A stretch of 64,000 nucleotides of DNA from an uncultured Roseobacter sp. (GCF_947488185.1 NZ_CANKYM010000002.1:1-64000); one strand, 5' to 3'; numbered from the stretch's first letter, positions 54,217 to 61,636 are shown. Numbers and translations are program-made. Notes: a model not told the origin generated them from the sequence alone.

Positions 54217-55644
54217 TCAGTCCTCCAGCACCCAGGTGTCTTTTGTGCCGCCACCCTGGCTGGAGTTCACGACCAGCGACCCTTCGGTCAGTGCCACCCG
54301 GGTCAACCCGCCTGGCGTGATATTGACGCCCTGAGGGGAGACCAGCACGAAAGGGCGTAAATCCACATGGCGTGGGGCAAGCCCCTGATCGACAAAAATG
54401 GGAACGGTTGAGAGCGACAAGGTCGGCTGCGCAATGTAGTTGCCCGGTCTCGCCTCGAGCTTTTTCCGGAAGTCGGCAATTTCGTTTTTACTCGCCGCGG
54501 GGCCCACCAGCATCCCGTAACCGCCAGAGCCATGTACCTCCTTGACCACCAGGTCAGAGAGGTGATCCAGCACGTATTGCAGCGCTTCGGGCTCCGCGCA
54601 GCGATGCGTTTCCACGTTCTTCAGGATTGCCTTTTCACCGGTGTAAAACTCGACGATTTCCGGCATATACGAATAGATGGCCTTGTCATCCGCGATCCCG
54701 GCACCCGGTGCATTGGCAATCGTGATGCCGCCCGCTCGGTAGACATCCATGATGCCAGGAACGCCCAGCATGCTGTCGGGATTGAAACTCAGCGGGTCCA
54801 GAAAATCGTCGTCGATGCGCCGGTAAAGCACGTCGATCACGCGGTAGCCTTTGGTGGTGCGCATGGCGATCCGCCCGTCGACCACCCGCAGATCATGCCC
54901 TTCGACCAGCTCCGCGCCCATCTGATCGGCGAGAAAGGAGTGTTCGAAATAGGCAGAGTTGTGGATGCCGGGAGTCAGAACCGCCACGGTCGGTTTGCCG
55001 GAACAGGCTTGCGGCGCGCATGCCGACAGGGACCGGCGCAGGTTCTTGGGATAATCGCTCACGGGCTGGACGCGGATTTGTGAAAACAGCTCCGGGAACA
55101 TCTGCAGCATCGTTTCCCTATTTTCCAACATGTAGGAGACACCGGAGGGCGTGCGCGCATTGTCCTCAAGCACGAAAAAATCGCCTTCGCCGGTGCGCAC
55201 AATATCGGTGCCGACGATATGGGTGTAGACTTTGCCGGGCGGGGTAAAGCCCATCATCTGCGGCACGAACGCTTCATTGTGCGCGATGAGCGCCTTCGGT
55301 ATGCGCCCCGCCCGCAGGATTTCCTGCCGATTATAGATGTCCCAGATGAAAGCGTTGATCGCCCGTACCCGTTGGTCAATGCCCTTCGACAGTTTCGTCC
55401 ATTCCCGATGCGACAGGATGCGGGGTACCAGATCGAAGGGGATCAGACGTTCCTGTGCTTCTGATTGTCCATAGACGTTGAAAGTGATCCCGGTCCTGCG
55501 AAAGAAGGCTTCAGCTTCTTCCGCTTTGGATTCGAGCCGTGCCGGATCCTGGCATTTAAACCAGGCGTCGTAGGCCGCGTAGGGAGGGGTTACAGATCCG
55601 TCGGGGCGGATCATCTCGTCGAAGCTCTTTGCATTCGTTGTCAT
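54217..55644 (-). CDS. Circularly permuted type 2 ATP-grasp protein of the Anbu locus
   Basis: A 475-residue ATP-grasp-fold ligase-like protein. It shows TPPGKVYTHIVGTDIVRTGEGDFFVLEDNARTPSGVSYMLENR, the EGHDLRV segment, and DLVVKEVHGSGGYGMLVGP (nucleotide-binding loop). The related proteins are predicted to form amide bonds between amino acids. I place the start at ATG 55644, although the ribosome-binding site is poor (GAAGGG abuts it). A frame reaching 55920 adds 92 residues without family fit. It is the first gene of the Anbu operon. Confidence 0.88.
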   Translation of the reverse strand: MTTNAKSFDEMIRPDGSVTPPYAAYDAWFKCQDPARLESKAEEAEAFFRRTGITFNVYGQSEAQERLIPFDLVPRILSHREWTKLSKGIDQRVRAINAFIWDIYNRQEILRAGRIPKALIAHNEAFVPQMMGFTPPGKVYTHIVGTDIVRTGEGDFFVLEDNARTPSGVSYMLENRETMLQMFPELFSQIRVQPVSDYPKNLRRSLSACAPQACSGKPTVAVLTPGIHNSAYFEHSFLADQMGAELVEGHDLRVVDGRIAMRTTKGYRVIDVLYRRIDDDFLDPLSFNPDSMLGVPGIMDVYRAGGITIANAPGAGIADDKAIYSYMPEIVEFYTGEKAILKNVETHRCAEPEALQYVLDHLSDLVVKEVHGSGGYGMLVGPAASKNEIADFRKKLEARPGNYIAQPTLSLSTVPIFVDQGLAPRHVDLRPFVLVSPQGVNITPGGLTRVALTEGSLVVNSSQGGGTKDTWVLED

Positions 55645-55962
55645 CCCTTCATGATACTGGTCTAACGCAGAGGCACAACCAATTCGCGGCAAGAGCTTAA
55701 TAACCTTGGAGAAATGCAGATGCGTGCCTGTTTTTTGAGCGATTTCCCTCTGCGAGTGAACCGCCGTCCATCTGTTTACCTGAATGTGATAGGGGGTCGT
55801 TCTGGTGAGCGTCGCTGGCAAATGTAACCTCCGGATAGCTCCACACACAGAAGCCGCCTGCACTGGCGATGCTATTGAGCGGAGCATTTGGCAAAAAGGC
55901 ACTGGACACCTTTGAAGCAAACTCCTAGAACCCGCTCACCCAGCCAAGCTTTGGCAGCCCGT
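55645..55962. other. Divergent spacer between the Anbu operon and tRNA-Phe
   Basis: This 318-bp region should contain the Anbu operon promoter (minus strand) and the tRNA promoter (plus strand). Weak open frames are present but have no ribosome-binding site or family resemblance. No strong palindrome was noted. Confidence 0.4.
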
Positions 55963-56037
55963 GCCCGGGTAGCTCAGGGGTAGAGCAGTGGATTGAAAAT
56001 CCTCGTGTCGGTGGTTCGATTCCGCCCCCGGGCACCA
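55963..56037 (+). tRNA. tRNA-Phe, anticodon GAA
   Basis: The 75-nt sequence folds as a full tRNA: acceptor stem GCCCGGG/CCCGGGC, D arm GCTC/GAGC, anticodon loop TTGAAAA, T loop TTCGATT with stem GGTGG/CCGCC (one wobble), and an encoded CCA end. The anticodon is GAA, so phenylalanine. The anticodon stem GTGGA/TCCTC has one T-T mismatch at positions 28-42. DNA to the right changes character, so this gene is a probable integration site. Confidence 0.97.
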
Positions 56038-56089
56038 CTTAAATCAAACAAAAACAACAACTTACGCGTTATCGCAGCATCGCTGCAGC

Positions 56090-56153
56090 TTCTAGGCTTG
56101 TGAGTTGGGTGCTGTTTGGGTGCAGTCGTTGGCCCCAACCTAAACGCCTAGAA
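56090..56153. repeat. Nested inverted repeats just downstream of tRNA-Phe
   Basis: TTCTAGGC (56090-56097) pairs with GCCTAGAA (56146-56153). Inside it, GTTGGG (56104-56109) pairs with CCCAAC, and the octamer TTGGGTGC occurs twice (56105-56112 and 56116-56123). The arrangement 53 bp after a tRNA end fits integrase arm or core sites, or a folded RNA. Neither is proven. Confidence 0.4.
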
Positions 56154-56157
56154 CTTT

Positions 56158-56177
56158 GGATCGCAGTCATGCGATCC
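56158..56177. repeat. 8-bp perfect palindrome upstream of the nuclease-ATPase gene
   Basis: GGATCGCA (56158-56165) and TGCGATCC (56170-56177) flank GTCA. The site lies 94 bp before the ATG of the nuclease-ATPase gene. It could be an operator, or a weak terminator of the tRNA transcript (no T run follows closely). Confidence 0.4.
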
Positions 56178-56271
56178 AGTTGCCAGTTACATGCTGTTCT
56201 TTTTTAAATGACAGGCATAGAGTATTGGAGAAAGCGCAGCGCTCATCGCCTACCAGATATAGCGACTACAT

Positions 56272-58947
56272 ATGTCACTCAGAGAAACAAAGTACCGGAT
56301 ATTGATACCGCTCAATAAGGCGAATGAGCGATACCGGAACGACAAAGGTCGATTGTTTGAAGGGATTGTCAGTCAGTTCCTAAAAAATCAGAGCTTCACG
56401 GTCACTGAACGCGTGCGAGATGTGGGCAGTGAAATCGATTTGGTATGCAGCAACGACCTATCCGGTGACATAGCTGTTGTTGAATGCAAGACACAAACCG
56501 AGACCTTGCCGTCGTCTGTCGTGAACAAACTTCACACTGATGTGTCTCTGCACGACGCACATGTTGGTTGGATTTTTTCGATCTCAGACTTGGGTAAGGA
56601 AGCTGAAGGGCGTTTGAAGAAACTTAACGAGAAAGGGGGAAAGGAAACGTTTCGCCATTTTTCCCCGAGTGCGCTCGTTGGCCATTTGGTGAACATCAGT
56701 GCGTTGACCGAACCCACTGTAGTTCAAGAAGACACACCAAATGAAAAATACCTTTGCATTTTTGAAAATCGATATCTTTGGGTATATCCCGTCCACGAAA
56801 GTTCTTCAGGACAACCGATTGCGCTACGGGCGTGGAACGCCGAAACGGGGAAAGCAATCAGCCCAAATGATGCTCCTGATTTGACTGACACAGATTTTCC
56901 ATTTCCTGAATTGACATGGCTGGATCATCAGGCTGGAGAAAACTCGGCAACGAAACAAAATCAACCTGTGGTAGAAGTAATCCCGGGCGAAGAGTGGAGC
57001 GATTATCGACCGTCACGACCGGATGACTTCGTTGGACGAAAGCGCGTCATAGAAGATATAGGTGAGTTCTTTGGCAGAGTGCGAAACGAAGAAACCAGTT
57101 CGAGGCTGTTTGGAGTAAAAGGTCAATCAGGGTGGGGAAAGAGCAGCTTAGCTCTAAAACTGGCAGCTGAATTCGGCAAAAGTAAAACTATTGTGGTTCC
57201 TGTTGATTGTAGAGCTGCGAAAACCTCAATCTACCCAAACCTTGTCTTGGACCGGGCTTTCAAACTCGCAGCCAAACGGCTTTACCCAGGCCCACTTTTC
57301 CAACTCAACACAAAGTTTGAAGCCAACCCTTTCGAGGAAGATAGCATCATTGAGCTTCTCGACATCGCCAAGCAGCAAGGGTTTGTGATCTGTGTGATCT
57401 TCGATCAGTTCGAGGAAATCATCCACAGAGCTGAACTGGCCCCCGTATTTGCGCGAATGAAGGAACTGGCGCTGGCTGCAGATGAAGTTCGCTCAAATTT
57501 TGTGGTAGGGTTCTCGTGGAAAACTGATGGAACCGTTGGTTCCGATTATCCGGGGTACCATCTTTGGCATTCGCTGTCAGATCGCCGGCGCGATTTTCAA
57601 ATCGATAAATTTTCACGGGATGATGCCGATCACTTCATTCATCATGCCCAAAGGGAGAGCAAAACTACACTTAATAGGACGCTGACTAGGTTTATTCTCG
57701 AAAATTATGCAGGTTTCCCGTGGCTACTCAAAAAGCTTGTTAAACATTACCTCTCGGATGACGGAGCCCAAGGTGGGGCCAAGGCGGTAGGAAGCCTATT
57801 CTCGTTGGAAAGCCTGTTTTTGAATGACCTCCAAGAGGTGTCGGACCCAGAGAGGAGGGCTATAAAATTCATTGCACAGAACTCACCAGTTGATTTCGGC
57901 TCAACCGCAGAACGGTTTGGCGCACAGACTATTGATGCACTAATTGGCCGAAGGTTAGTGATCAACACGGGTGGCCAGCTAAACCTGTATTGGGATATCT
58001 TTAGGGAGTACATCCTCTTTGAGGAGTTGCCCCACCTGCCTAACACATATGCACTTACAATGTCGGCACGGCGAATTGGTGGAATCATTAAGCTTCTGTT
58101 AGAGAACCCTACTCTGACATATAAGCAGTTATCAGAAAGGCTAAACGTCAGCCTGCCTACTGCCGATAACACCGTGCGCGATTTGGTCAACATGGGCTTG
58201 GTGCGCGCTAACAGAGTTGACCAAATCATTGAGGCAGACTTCGGCAACTCGGTGGAGGCGACTACAAAAATTCGGGAGTTCCTAACGAGCCATGCAGTCA
58301 TTGTGCGAGCGATTGAGATAGTCTCGGCGCAGCGTCAAGCTACGTTTGCCGAAATATGCGCGGCGTCAAAGGAAGACTACGCGTATATTGCGATAGATGA
58401 CAAAACCTTGGATACTTACAACCGGAAGATCTTGATCTACGCTCTCCATTTTGGGGTCTTGAGAAAATCCGGTAATTTTTTCTATCTGGGCGATCCAATT
58501 GAAGATATCTTGAGGAGCTCCGAGAGAATTACGAGAATTTCGGAAGTTGAGTTGTTTCGTGCAGCTGCCCCACCGGAACGTGTGATTGAGCTTATCGATG
58601 CATTGAAGTCGGGCTCCCTACACAGCAAATCGGAGGCAGAGGCGAAGGGACTGCGAAATGCCGTCTTTGCAGCCAGCACACTTGGTCTAATAAGCAGTCA
58701 AAATGGAGAACTAGCCCTGACCGAGAGGTCGCAACGAAGTTCTTCTACGACCGAACTGGTGCGCTCAGCGACAGCAGCGATAGAGCCATTCAAGAACTGC
58801 CTACCCAATATGGCACAGAACGATCTCTCCGCCGACGAAATCGGTAGCTATATAGCAGATTTTTTCCATCTAAATTGGTCTCCTGGCTCGTGCAAGCGCC
58901 ATGGATCATCGTTCAAACGTTGGATTTCTTGGATGTCCGAGTTCTAG
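56272..58947 (+). CDS. Mrr-like nuclease fused to STAND-like ATPase, candidate antiviral protein
   Basis: An 891-residue protein. Residues 20-140 form a PD-(D/E)xK nuclease domain of Mrr type: helix Glu30, then GSEIDLVC with Asp56, then VVECKTQ with Glu71 and Lys73. After a linker, an AAA/STAND NTPase starts with DDFVGRKRVIEDI (251-263). It has Walker A GQSGWGKSS (284-292), Walker B VICVIFDQFEE (372-382) and a sensor-like VVGFSWKTD (411-419). NLYWDIFREYILFE (571-584) is typical of STAND proteins, and a winged helix follows at about 600-650. The C-terminal 240 residues are unassigned and show no obvious TPR array. The design resembles antiviral STAND nucleases but is not a clear known type. 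The start is ATG 56272, five codons after a stop; the ribosome-binding site is weak. Codon use is AT-richer than the core genome. Confidence 0.8.
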   Translation: MSLRETKYRILIPLNKANERYRNDKGRLFEGIVSQFLKNQSFTVTERVRDVGSEIDLVCSNDLSGDIAVVECKTQTETLPSSVVNKLHTDVSLHDAHVGWIFSISDLGKEAEGRLKKLNEKGGKETFRHFSPSALVGHLVNISALTEPTVVQEDTPNEKYLCIFENRYLWVYPVHESSSGQPIALRAWNAETGKAISPNDAPDLTDTDFPFPELTWLDHQAGENSATKQNQPVVEVIPGEEWSDYRPSRPDDFVGRKRVIEDIGEFFGRVRNEETSSRLFGVKGQSGWGKSSLALKLAAEFGKSKTIVVPVDCRAAKTSIYPNLVLDRAFKLAAKRLYPGPLFQLNTKFEANPFEEDSIIELLDIAKQQGFVICVIFDQFEEIIHRAELAPVFARMKELALAADEVRSNFVVGFSWKTDGTVGSDYPGYHLWHSLSDRRRDFQIDKFSRDDADHFIHHAQRESKTTLNRTLTRFILENYAGFPWLLKKLVKHYLSDDGAQGGAKAVGSLFSLESLFLNDLQEVSDPERRAIKFIAQNSPVDFGSTAERFGAQTIDALIGRRLVINTGGQLNLYWDIFREYILFEELPHLPNTYALTMSARRIGGIIKLLLENPTLTYKQLSERLNVSLPTADNTVRDLVNMGLVRANRVDQIIEADFGNSVEATTKIREFLTSHAVIVRAIEIVSAQRQATFAEICAASKEDYAYIAIDDKTLDTYNRKILIYALHFGVLRKSGNFFYLGDPIEDILRSSERITRISEVELFRAAAPPERVIELIDALKSGSLHSKSEAEAKGLRNAVFAASTLGLISSQNGELALTERSQRSSSTTELVRSATAAIEPFKNCLPNMAQNDLSADEIGSYIADFFHLNWSPGSCKRHGSSFKRWISWMSEF

Positions 58948-58997
58948 AACGCTTTGTCGCGTTTGAAGAGCACGCGTAGGCTTCGAGTGAGGTTAAA

Positions 58998-59717
58998 ATG
59001 ATGACTCCCTTTAGTTGGACGAATTGCTATGCCGATGTCCAGACATCTATGCACGACAAGACGATACGGGCGTACTTTTCTGATGTAATCGCGCCTTCAA
59101 TAGACACCTTAGAACAGCGTATCGGTGAGTTGAAAAAGAGCAGCGATCCATTAGACCATTTTACCCAATCGGATACATTAGATGTTTTGCAAGAAGCAAA
59201 ATTGGCATTTGCGTTGTCCATCCAGTCGATTTGGGAGCGCCAACTGAGAGCGTACTTAGCCGGTTGCGCAAAAGAGCTTCGACCCGATGAGAACCTTAAA
59301 ACCAAAGTAGAAAAGGCAAATTGGGACGCATTGCAAAAGATTTTTCGTGACCTTCGCGGCCTTGGACTAGATGGGTTCCCAAGTTTCGCCTTGCTAGACG
59401 AACTTCAACACCTCGGAAATGCATGCCGACATGGCGACGGAAAGTCGGCCACGTTGCTTTATCAGCATAGCCCCAATCTGTGGAAGCCAATCCCATCAAT
59501 GCCAGACGGTTTCGGGGTTGCAAGTAGTGAACCACCCTCGGTCAGTCTTTTGGATATTTCCCTTGATCACTTGCGCCACTTCACTGAAGCCGTCGCGCAG
59601 TTTTGGGATGACACAACCTACATTTATAACGAGAGCATCGAACACAAGCACCCAAGCTTGGAGGCAAGGCTAGCGCTCGAACGCAAGACGAGGCATTGGA
59701 TTCCTGTTGGTGACTAA
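58998..59717 (+). CDS. Helical protein with HEPN-like N-x3-H motif, partner of the nuclease-ATPase
   Basis: A 239-residue soluble, mostly helical protein. I do not recognise its family with certainty. The motif LGNACRHGDGKSA (residues 139-151) resembles the N-x3-H end of HEPN-type helical domains found in RNases and toxins, preceded by a helix FALSIQSIWERQLRAYLAG (71-89). The standard R-x4-6-H of active HEPN RNases is not evident. GTGAGG lies 5 nt before ATG 58998, and a second ATG follows directly. It is 50 bp downstream of the nuclease-ATPase on the same strand and shares its low GC, so a two-gene operon is likely. It could be effector, regulator or sensor. Confidence 0.65.
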   Translation: MMTPFSWTNCYADVQTSMHDKTIRAYFSDVIAPSIDTLEQRIGELKKSSDPLDHFTQSDTLDVLQEAKLAFALSIQSIWERQLRAYLAGCAKELRPDENLKTKVEKANWDALQKIFRDLRGLGLDGFPSFALLDELQHLGNACRHGDGKSATLLYQHSPNLWKPIPSMPDGFGVASSEPPSVSLLDISLDHLRHFTEAVAQFWDDTTYIYNESIEHKHPSLEARLALERKTRHWIPVGD

Positions 59718-59935
59718 TTTTTCTTAGATGGTTTCGCGTCGGACACCACGCCTCGTGCTTCTTTCTCGGCTGCTGATCCTTTCACCCACTGCCACGGCGT
59801 ACGCGGCTTACGAGCTTTCGCCAGTTCGGGGTTCGCCTTGGCGTCGCTGGCGGCAGCGCGCAGGCGTTCACGAGCTTCACGTGGGTCGAGTTTCAATTCT
59901 TCGCAAAGAGCTTTCAGTGTAACGATATCGGCCAT
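59714..59935 (-). CDS. Small basic protein of unknown function
   Basis: A 73-residue protein with AGGAGA just before ATG 59935. The N-terminal half is helical and looks like a short helix-turn-helix (VTLKALCEELKLDPREARERL), while the second half is Lys/Ala/Pro-rich (RKPRTPWQWVKGS) and could bind nucleic acid. Its stop overlaps the preceding gene by 4 bp in convergent fashion. The function is unknown. A small regulator or nucleoid-type protein of the element is a reasonable guess. Confidence 0.7.
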   Translation of the reverse strand: MADIVTLKALCEELKLDPREARERLRAAASDAKANPELAKARKPRTPWQWVKGSAAEKEARGVVSDAKPSKKN

Positions 59936-60096
59936 GTCGATCTCCTAAGTTTCTGATGCAGATCGATAAGACACGGATCGTTGAGGTGTCAGGGATAACC
60001 CCAGCCAGTCTTTAGCTTTTCTCCGATTGCTGCTACCACTGGTCTGGACGTGGCAGACGCGGTCACGTTGGGGCGTAGCAACCCCTCGCGTACTAG

Positions 60097-60110
60097 GCCG
60101 ATGCGTCGGC
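60097..60110 (+). repeat. Short GC-rich hairpin
   Basis: GCCGA (60097-60101) and TCGGC (60106-60110) pair perfectly around the loop TGCG. It is part of the structured stretch upstream of the GIY-YIG gene. Confidence 0.4.
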
Positions 60111-60126
60111 TCAACCTTTGACCCTA

Positions 60127-60209
60127 TGGTCGGGGTGCCTGTGTTATACAACAGGCTCCGGCTAAAGGCACAGGGTCCGTGTACGCGCGGATTGCTAACA
60201 CCCCGATCA
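60127..60209 (+). ncRNA. Candidate structured RNA with alternative pairing
   Basis: The closing stem TGGTCGGGGTG (60127-60137) pairs with CACCCCGATCA (60199-60209) over 11 bp with one G-U. Inside are the hairpin CCTGT/ACAGG (60138-60142 with 60151-60155) and the hairpin CCGTG/CGCGG (60177-60190) with a TACG loop. CCTGTG (60138-60143) can instead pair with CACAGG (60169-60174), so two exclusive folds exist. It ends 37 nt before the GIY-YIG start codon. The function is unknown. Confidence 0.4.
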
Positions 60210-60219
60210 CCAGTCAACC

Positions 60220-60233
60220 GCGAGGGCGCTCGC
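60220..60233 (+). repeat. Hairpin just before the GIY-YIG gene
   Basis: GCGAG (60220-60224) and CTCGC (60229-60233) enclose GGCG. It ends 13 nt before the start codon and close to the GGGG (60239-60242) that could act as ribosome-binding site, so it may affect initiation. Confidence 0.35.
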
Positions 60234-60246
60234 AGATCGGGGCGCT

Positions 60247-60627
60247 ATGGGGTTACATCTATCCGAACCAGTATACTGGGAAGAACGGACAGGGCTGCCG
60301 CAGCAAGCAGGCATTTACGTGATCGCAAAGGGTGATCCGAGCAACACTGTCTACATCGGTCGGACGTGGGGCACGAAAGGCATCAGGGGCAGGATACGGC
60401 AGTTCAATCGATCTGCCCTCACCGGGCAAAAGGGGCACGCGGGTGGCGTCACGTTCCACGGCTTGTTCGACGGCGACACGACTGGCCTGTTCGTTTCCGT
60501 GCACCTGCCAAACGGCATCGATCTCAAGCCGGAAATCTTGCATCCCTACATCGCCTATGCCGAACGGCGACTGATCTGGGAGCATGTGGAGGCGCATAGA
60601 GGCTTGCCGGTGTGCAACTCGGAATGA
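60247..60627 (+). CDS. GIY-YIG-like nuclease domain protein
   Basis: A 126-residue protein with the order of GIY-YIG nucleases. GIYVIAKG lies near residues 22-29, VYIGRT near 36-41, a basic helix IRGRIRQFNR near 47-56, and a late acidic residue in AERRLIWEH near 105-113. These are the expected Tyr, Tyr, Arg and Glu positions. The domain stands alone, with no extra DNA-binding module. It begins 37 nt after a structured region, and GGGG precedes the ATG. In a mobile element it could be a homing-like or defence-linked nuclease. The function is unproven. Confidence 0.65.
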   Translation: MGLHLSEPVYWEERTGLPQQAGIYVIAKGDPSNTVYIGRTWGTKGIRGRIRQFNRSALTGQKGHAGGVTFHGLFDGDTTGLFVSVHLPNGIDLKPEILHPYIAYAERRLIWEHVEAHRGLPVCNSE

Positions 60628-60848
60628 CCTGCAACAAATCCCCGGCAGGCAGAGTTAGACGCGCGCGTGGCAGCGTTGCAATGAGCCAGAGACCCCGAAG
60701 AGCGCCCGAGGTGAGGTGATCCCGTCAAATACACTGCTGGCGCGCTCAGGCAGGCGCTCAGGTGCTTGGTGATGCCATTTTCGCGTCCGACCCAATTCTC
60801 CTGCATTGATCAGGATTTTCCCTGACGGACACCTGCCTATTTCTTAGC
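60628..60848. other. Spacer between the GIY-YIG gene and the small membrane protein gene
   Basis: About 220 bp with no recognised gene. No strong hairpin was seen. It may contain the promoter of the next gene. Confidence 0.3.
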
Positions 60849-61157
60849 GTGCTCGCGCAAGCAATAGGAGGCATCGCGCTGGAGCCAATAGAGATCATCA
60901 TCTTCGCAACAGTCGTTCTGGCTCCTGCGGTGATCGCCTTTGTGTGGGTCATGTGGGAGGGCTGGGTGCTGCCGACGCTGATCCCGAAATCCGAAATCAT
61001 CGCGCTGGCAGGTGAACTGATCGATGAATACAGTGACCGGGCAGTGGAAGTTGCTGCCAACCGAGAATACGAAGCCTGGTATCGGTCTGAACTCACGGAC
61101 CAGGGCAAATGGCGCAGGGTGCGCCGCGAAATCGAACTTCGGAAACGACGCGACTGA
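60849..61157 (+). CDS. Small single-pass membrane protein
   Basis: Up to 102 residues from GTG 60849. One strong transmembrane helix is near residues 14-39 (IIIFATVVLAPAVIAFVWVM), then an amphipathic, charged cytosolic tail rich in Glu and Arg. A perfect AGGAGG at 60864-60869 lies inside this frame, 7 nt before a CTG codon (60877). So a shorter protein starting at that CTG is possible. The family is unknown. It is the last rightward gene in this part of the element. Confidence 0.5.
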   Translation: MLAQAIGGIALEPIEIIIFATVVLAPAVIAFVWVMWEGWVLPTLIPKSEIIALAGELIDEYSDRAVEVAANREYEAWYRSELTDQGKWRRVRREIELRKRRD

Positions 61158-61636
61158 TGTGTTGTTATCGCCGTCTTGTCTTGTCTCGCTACTCAAGAAA
61201 TGGCTGGGCAAAAAATGACACTGCAGACATTCCAGCCAATGAGTAAAGCCACCCATGCGGCACCCGAAAGTAGCTACTCAGATAAACCCGAATGCGGAGC
61301 GATTGAAAAGACTCGGCTATTTGGGTCCGCCTTGCCTCCAACAGCCTGATCAATAGTCCGCGTGTCGTTCTCGGGCACATCTGAACGAACCTTCTGAGGC
61401 GCTGGCAGTAGAAGACCACAGGGGGATGGGGGAAGGTGTTTTTTTCTCGACGCGCGCTCTGTGGACGGACAAGTGGTCATGCATACTTCCGAGATTTTCG
61501 GCCCCTAGCCGATTTCAAGAACGTCAAGATCGCCAAGGGCGTCACGCATCATCATGGCGAACTTGAGGGGTGAAGTACGCCAAAATCATTAATGGCGATG
61601 TTGGCGTTCTTGGCGCACTTCATATCCTACCTGTGG
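61158..61636. other. 479-bp intergenic region, possible origin or regulatory region
   Basis: No gene is supported. The right part (61531-61615) has six TGGCG/CGCCA motifs in both orientations, and a short hairpin TCGGC/GCCGA lies at 61498-61512. The left part is unremarkable. It is located at the distal end of a primase-ATPase operon, a frequent place for a replication origin. Confidence 0.4.
61531..61615. repeat. Iteron-like cluster of TGGCG/CGCCA motifs
   Basis: CGCCAA at 61531-61536, TGGCG at 61555-61559, CGCCAA at 61578-61583, TGGCG at 61593-61597, TTGGCG at 61601-61606 and TTGGCG at 61610-61615. Six copies within 85 bp, in both orientations, is more than expected by chance. It ends 21 bp before the stop codon of the ATPase gene. 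It may be an initiator binding site. Confidence 0.45.

Larger units (their letters stand above)
59936..60246. other. 311-bp highly structured intergenic region
   Basis: No gene is supported, though open frames cross it. It is dense in hairpins: GCCGA/TCGGC (60097-60110), an 11-bp closing stem at 60127-60209 with inner hairpins, and GCGAG/CTCGC (60220-60233). It may hold a structured RNA, an origin or the leader of the GIY-YIG gene. It also carries the promoter of the small basic protein. Confidence 0.45.

Noticed and set aside
53151..54320. Plus-strand frame antisense to the alpha-E gene
   Set aside because: The alpha-E protein belongs to the Anbu operon; the antisense frame has no ribosome-binding site or family.
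59936..60246. Retron-type msr/msd RNA
   Set aside because: The region is structured, but no reverse transcriptase gene is present in the window.
60027..60335. Plus-strand frame over the structured region before the GIY-YIG gene
   Set aside because: Overlaps the better-supported GIY-YIG start and is rich in Arg and Thr without a domain; base pairing suggests structure rather than coding.
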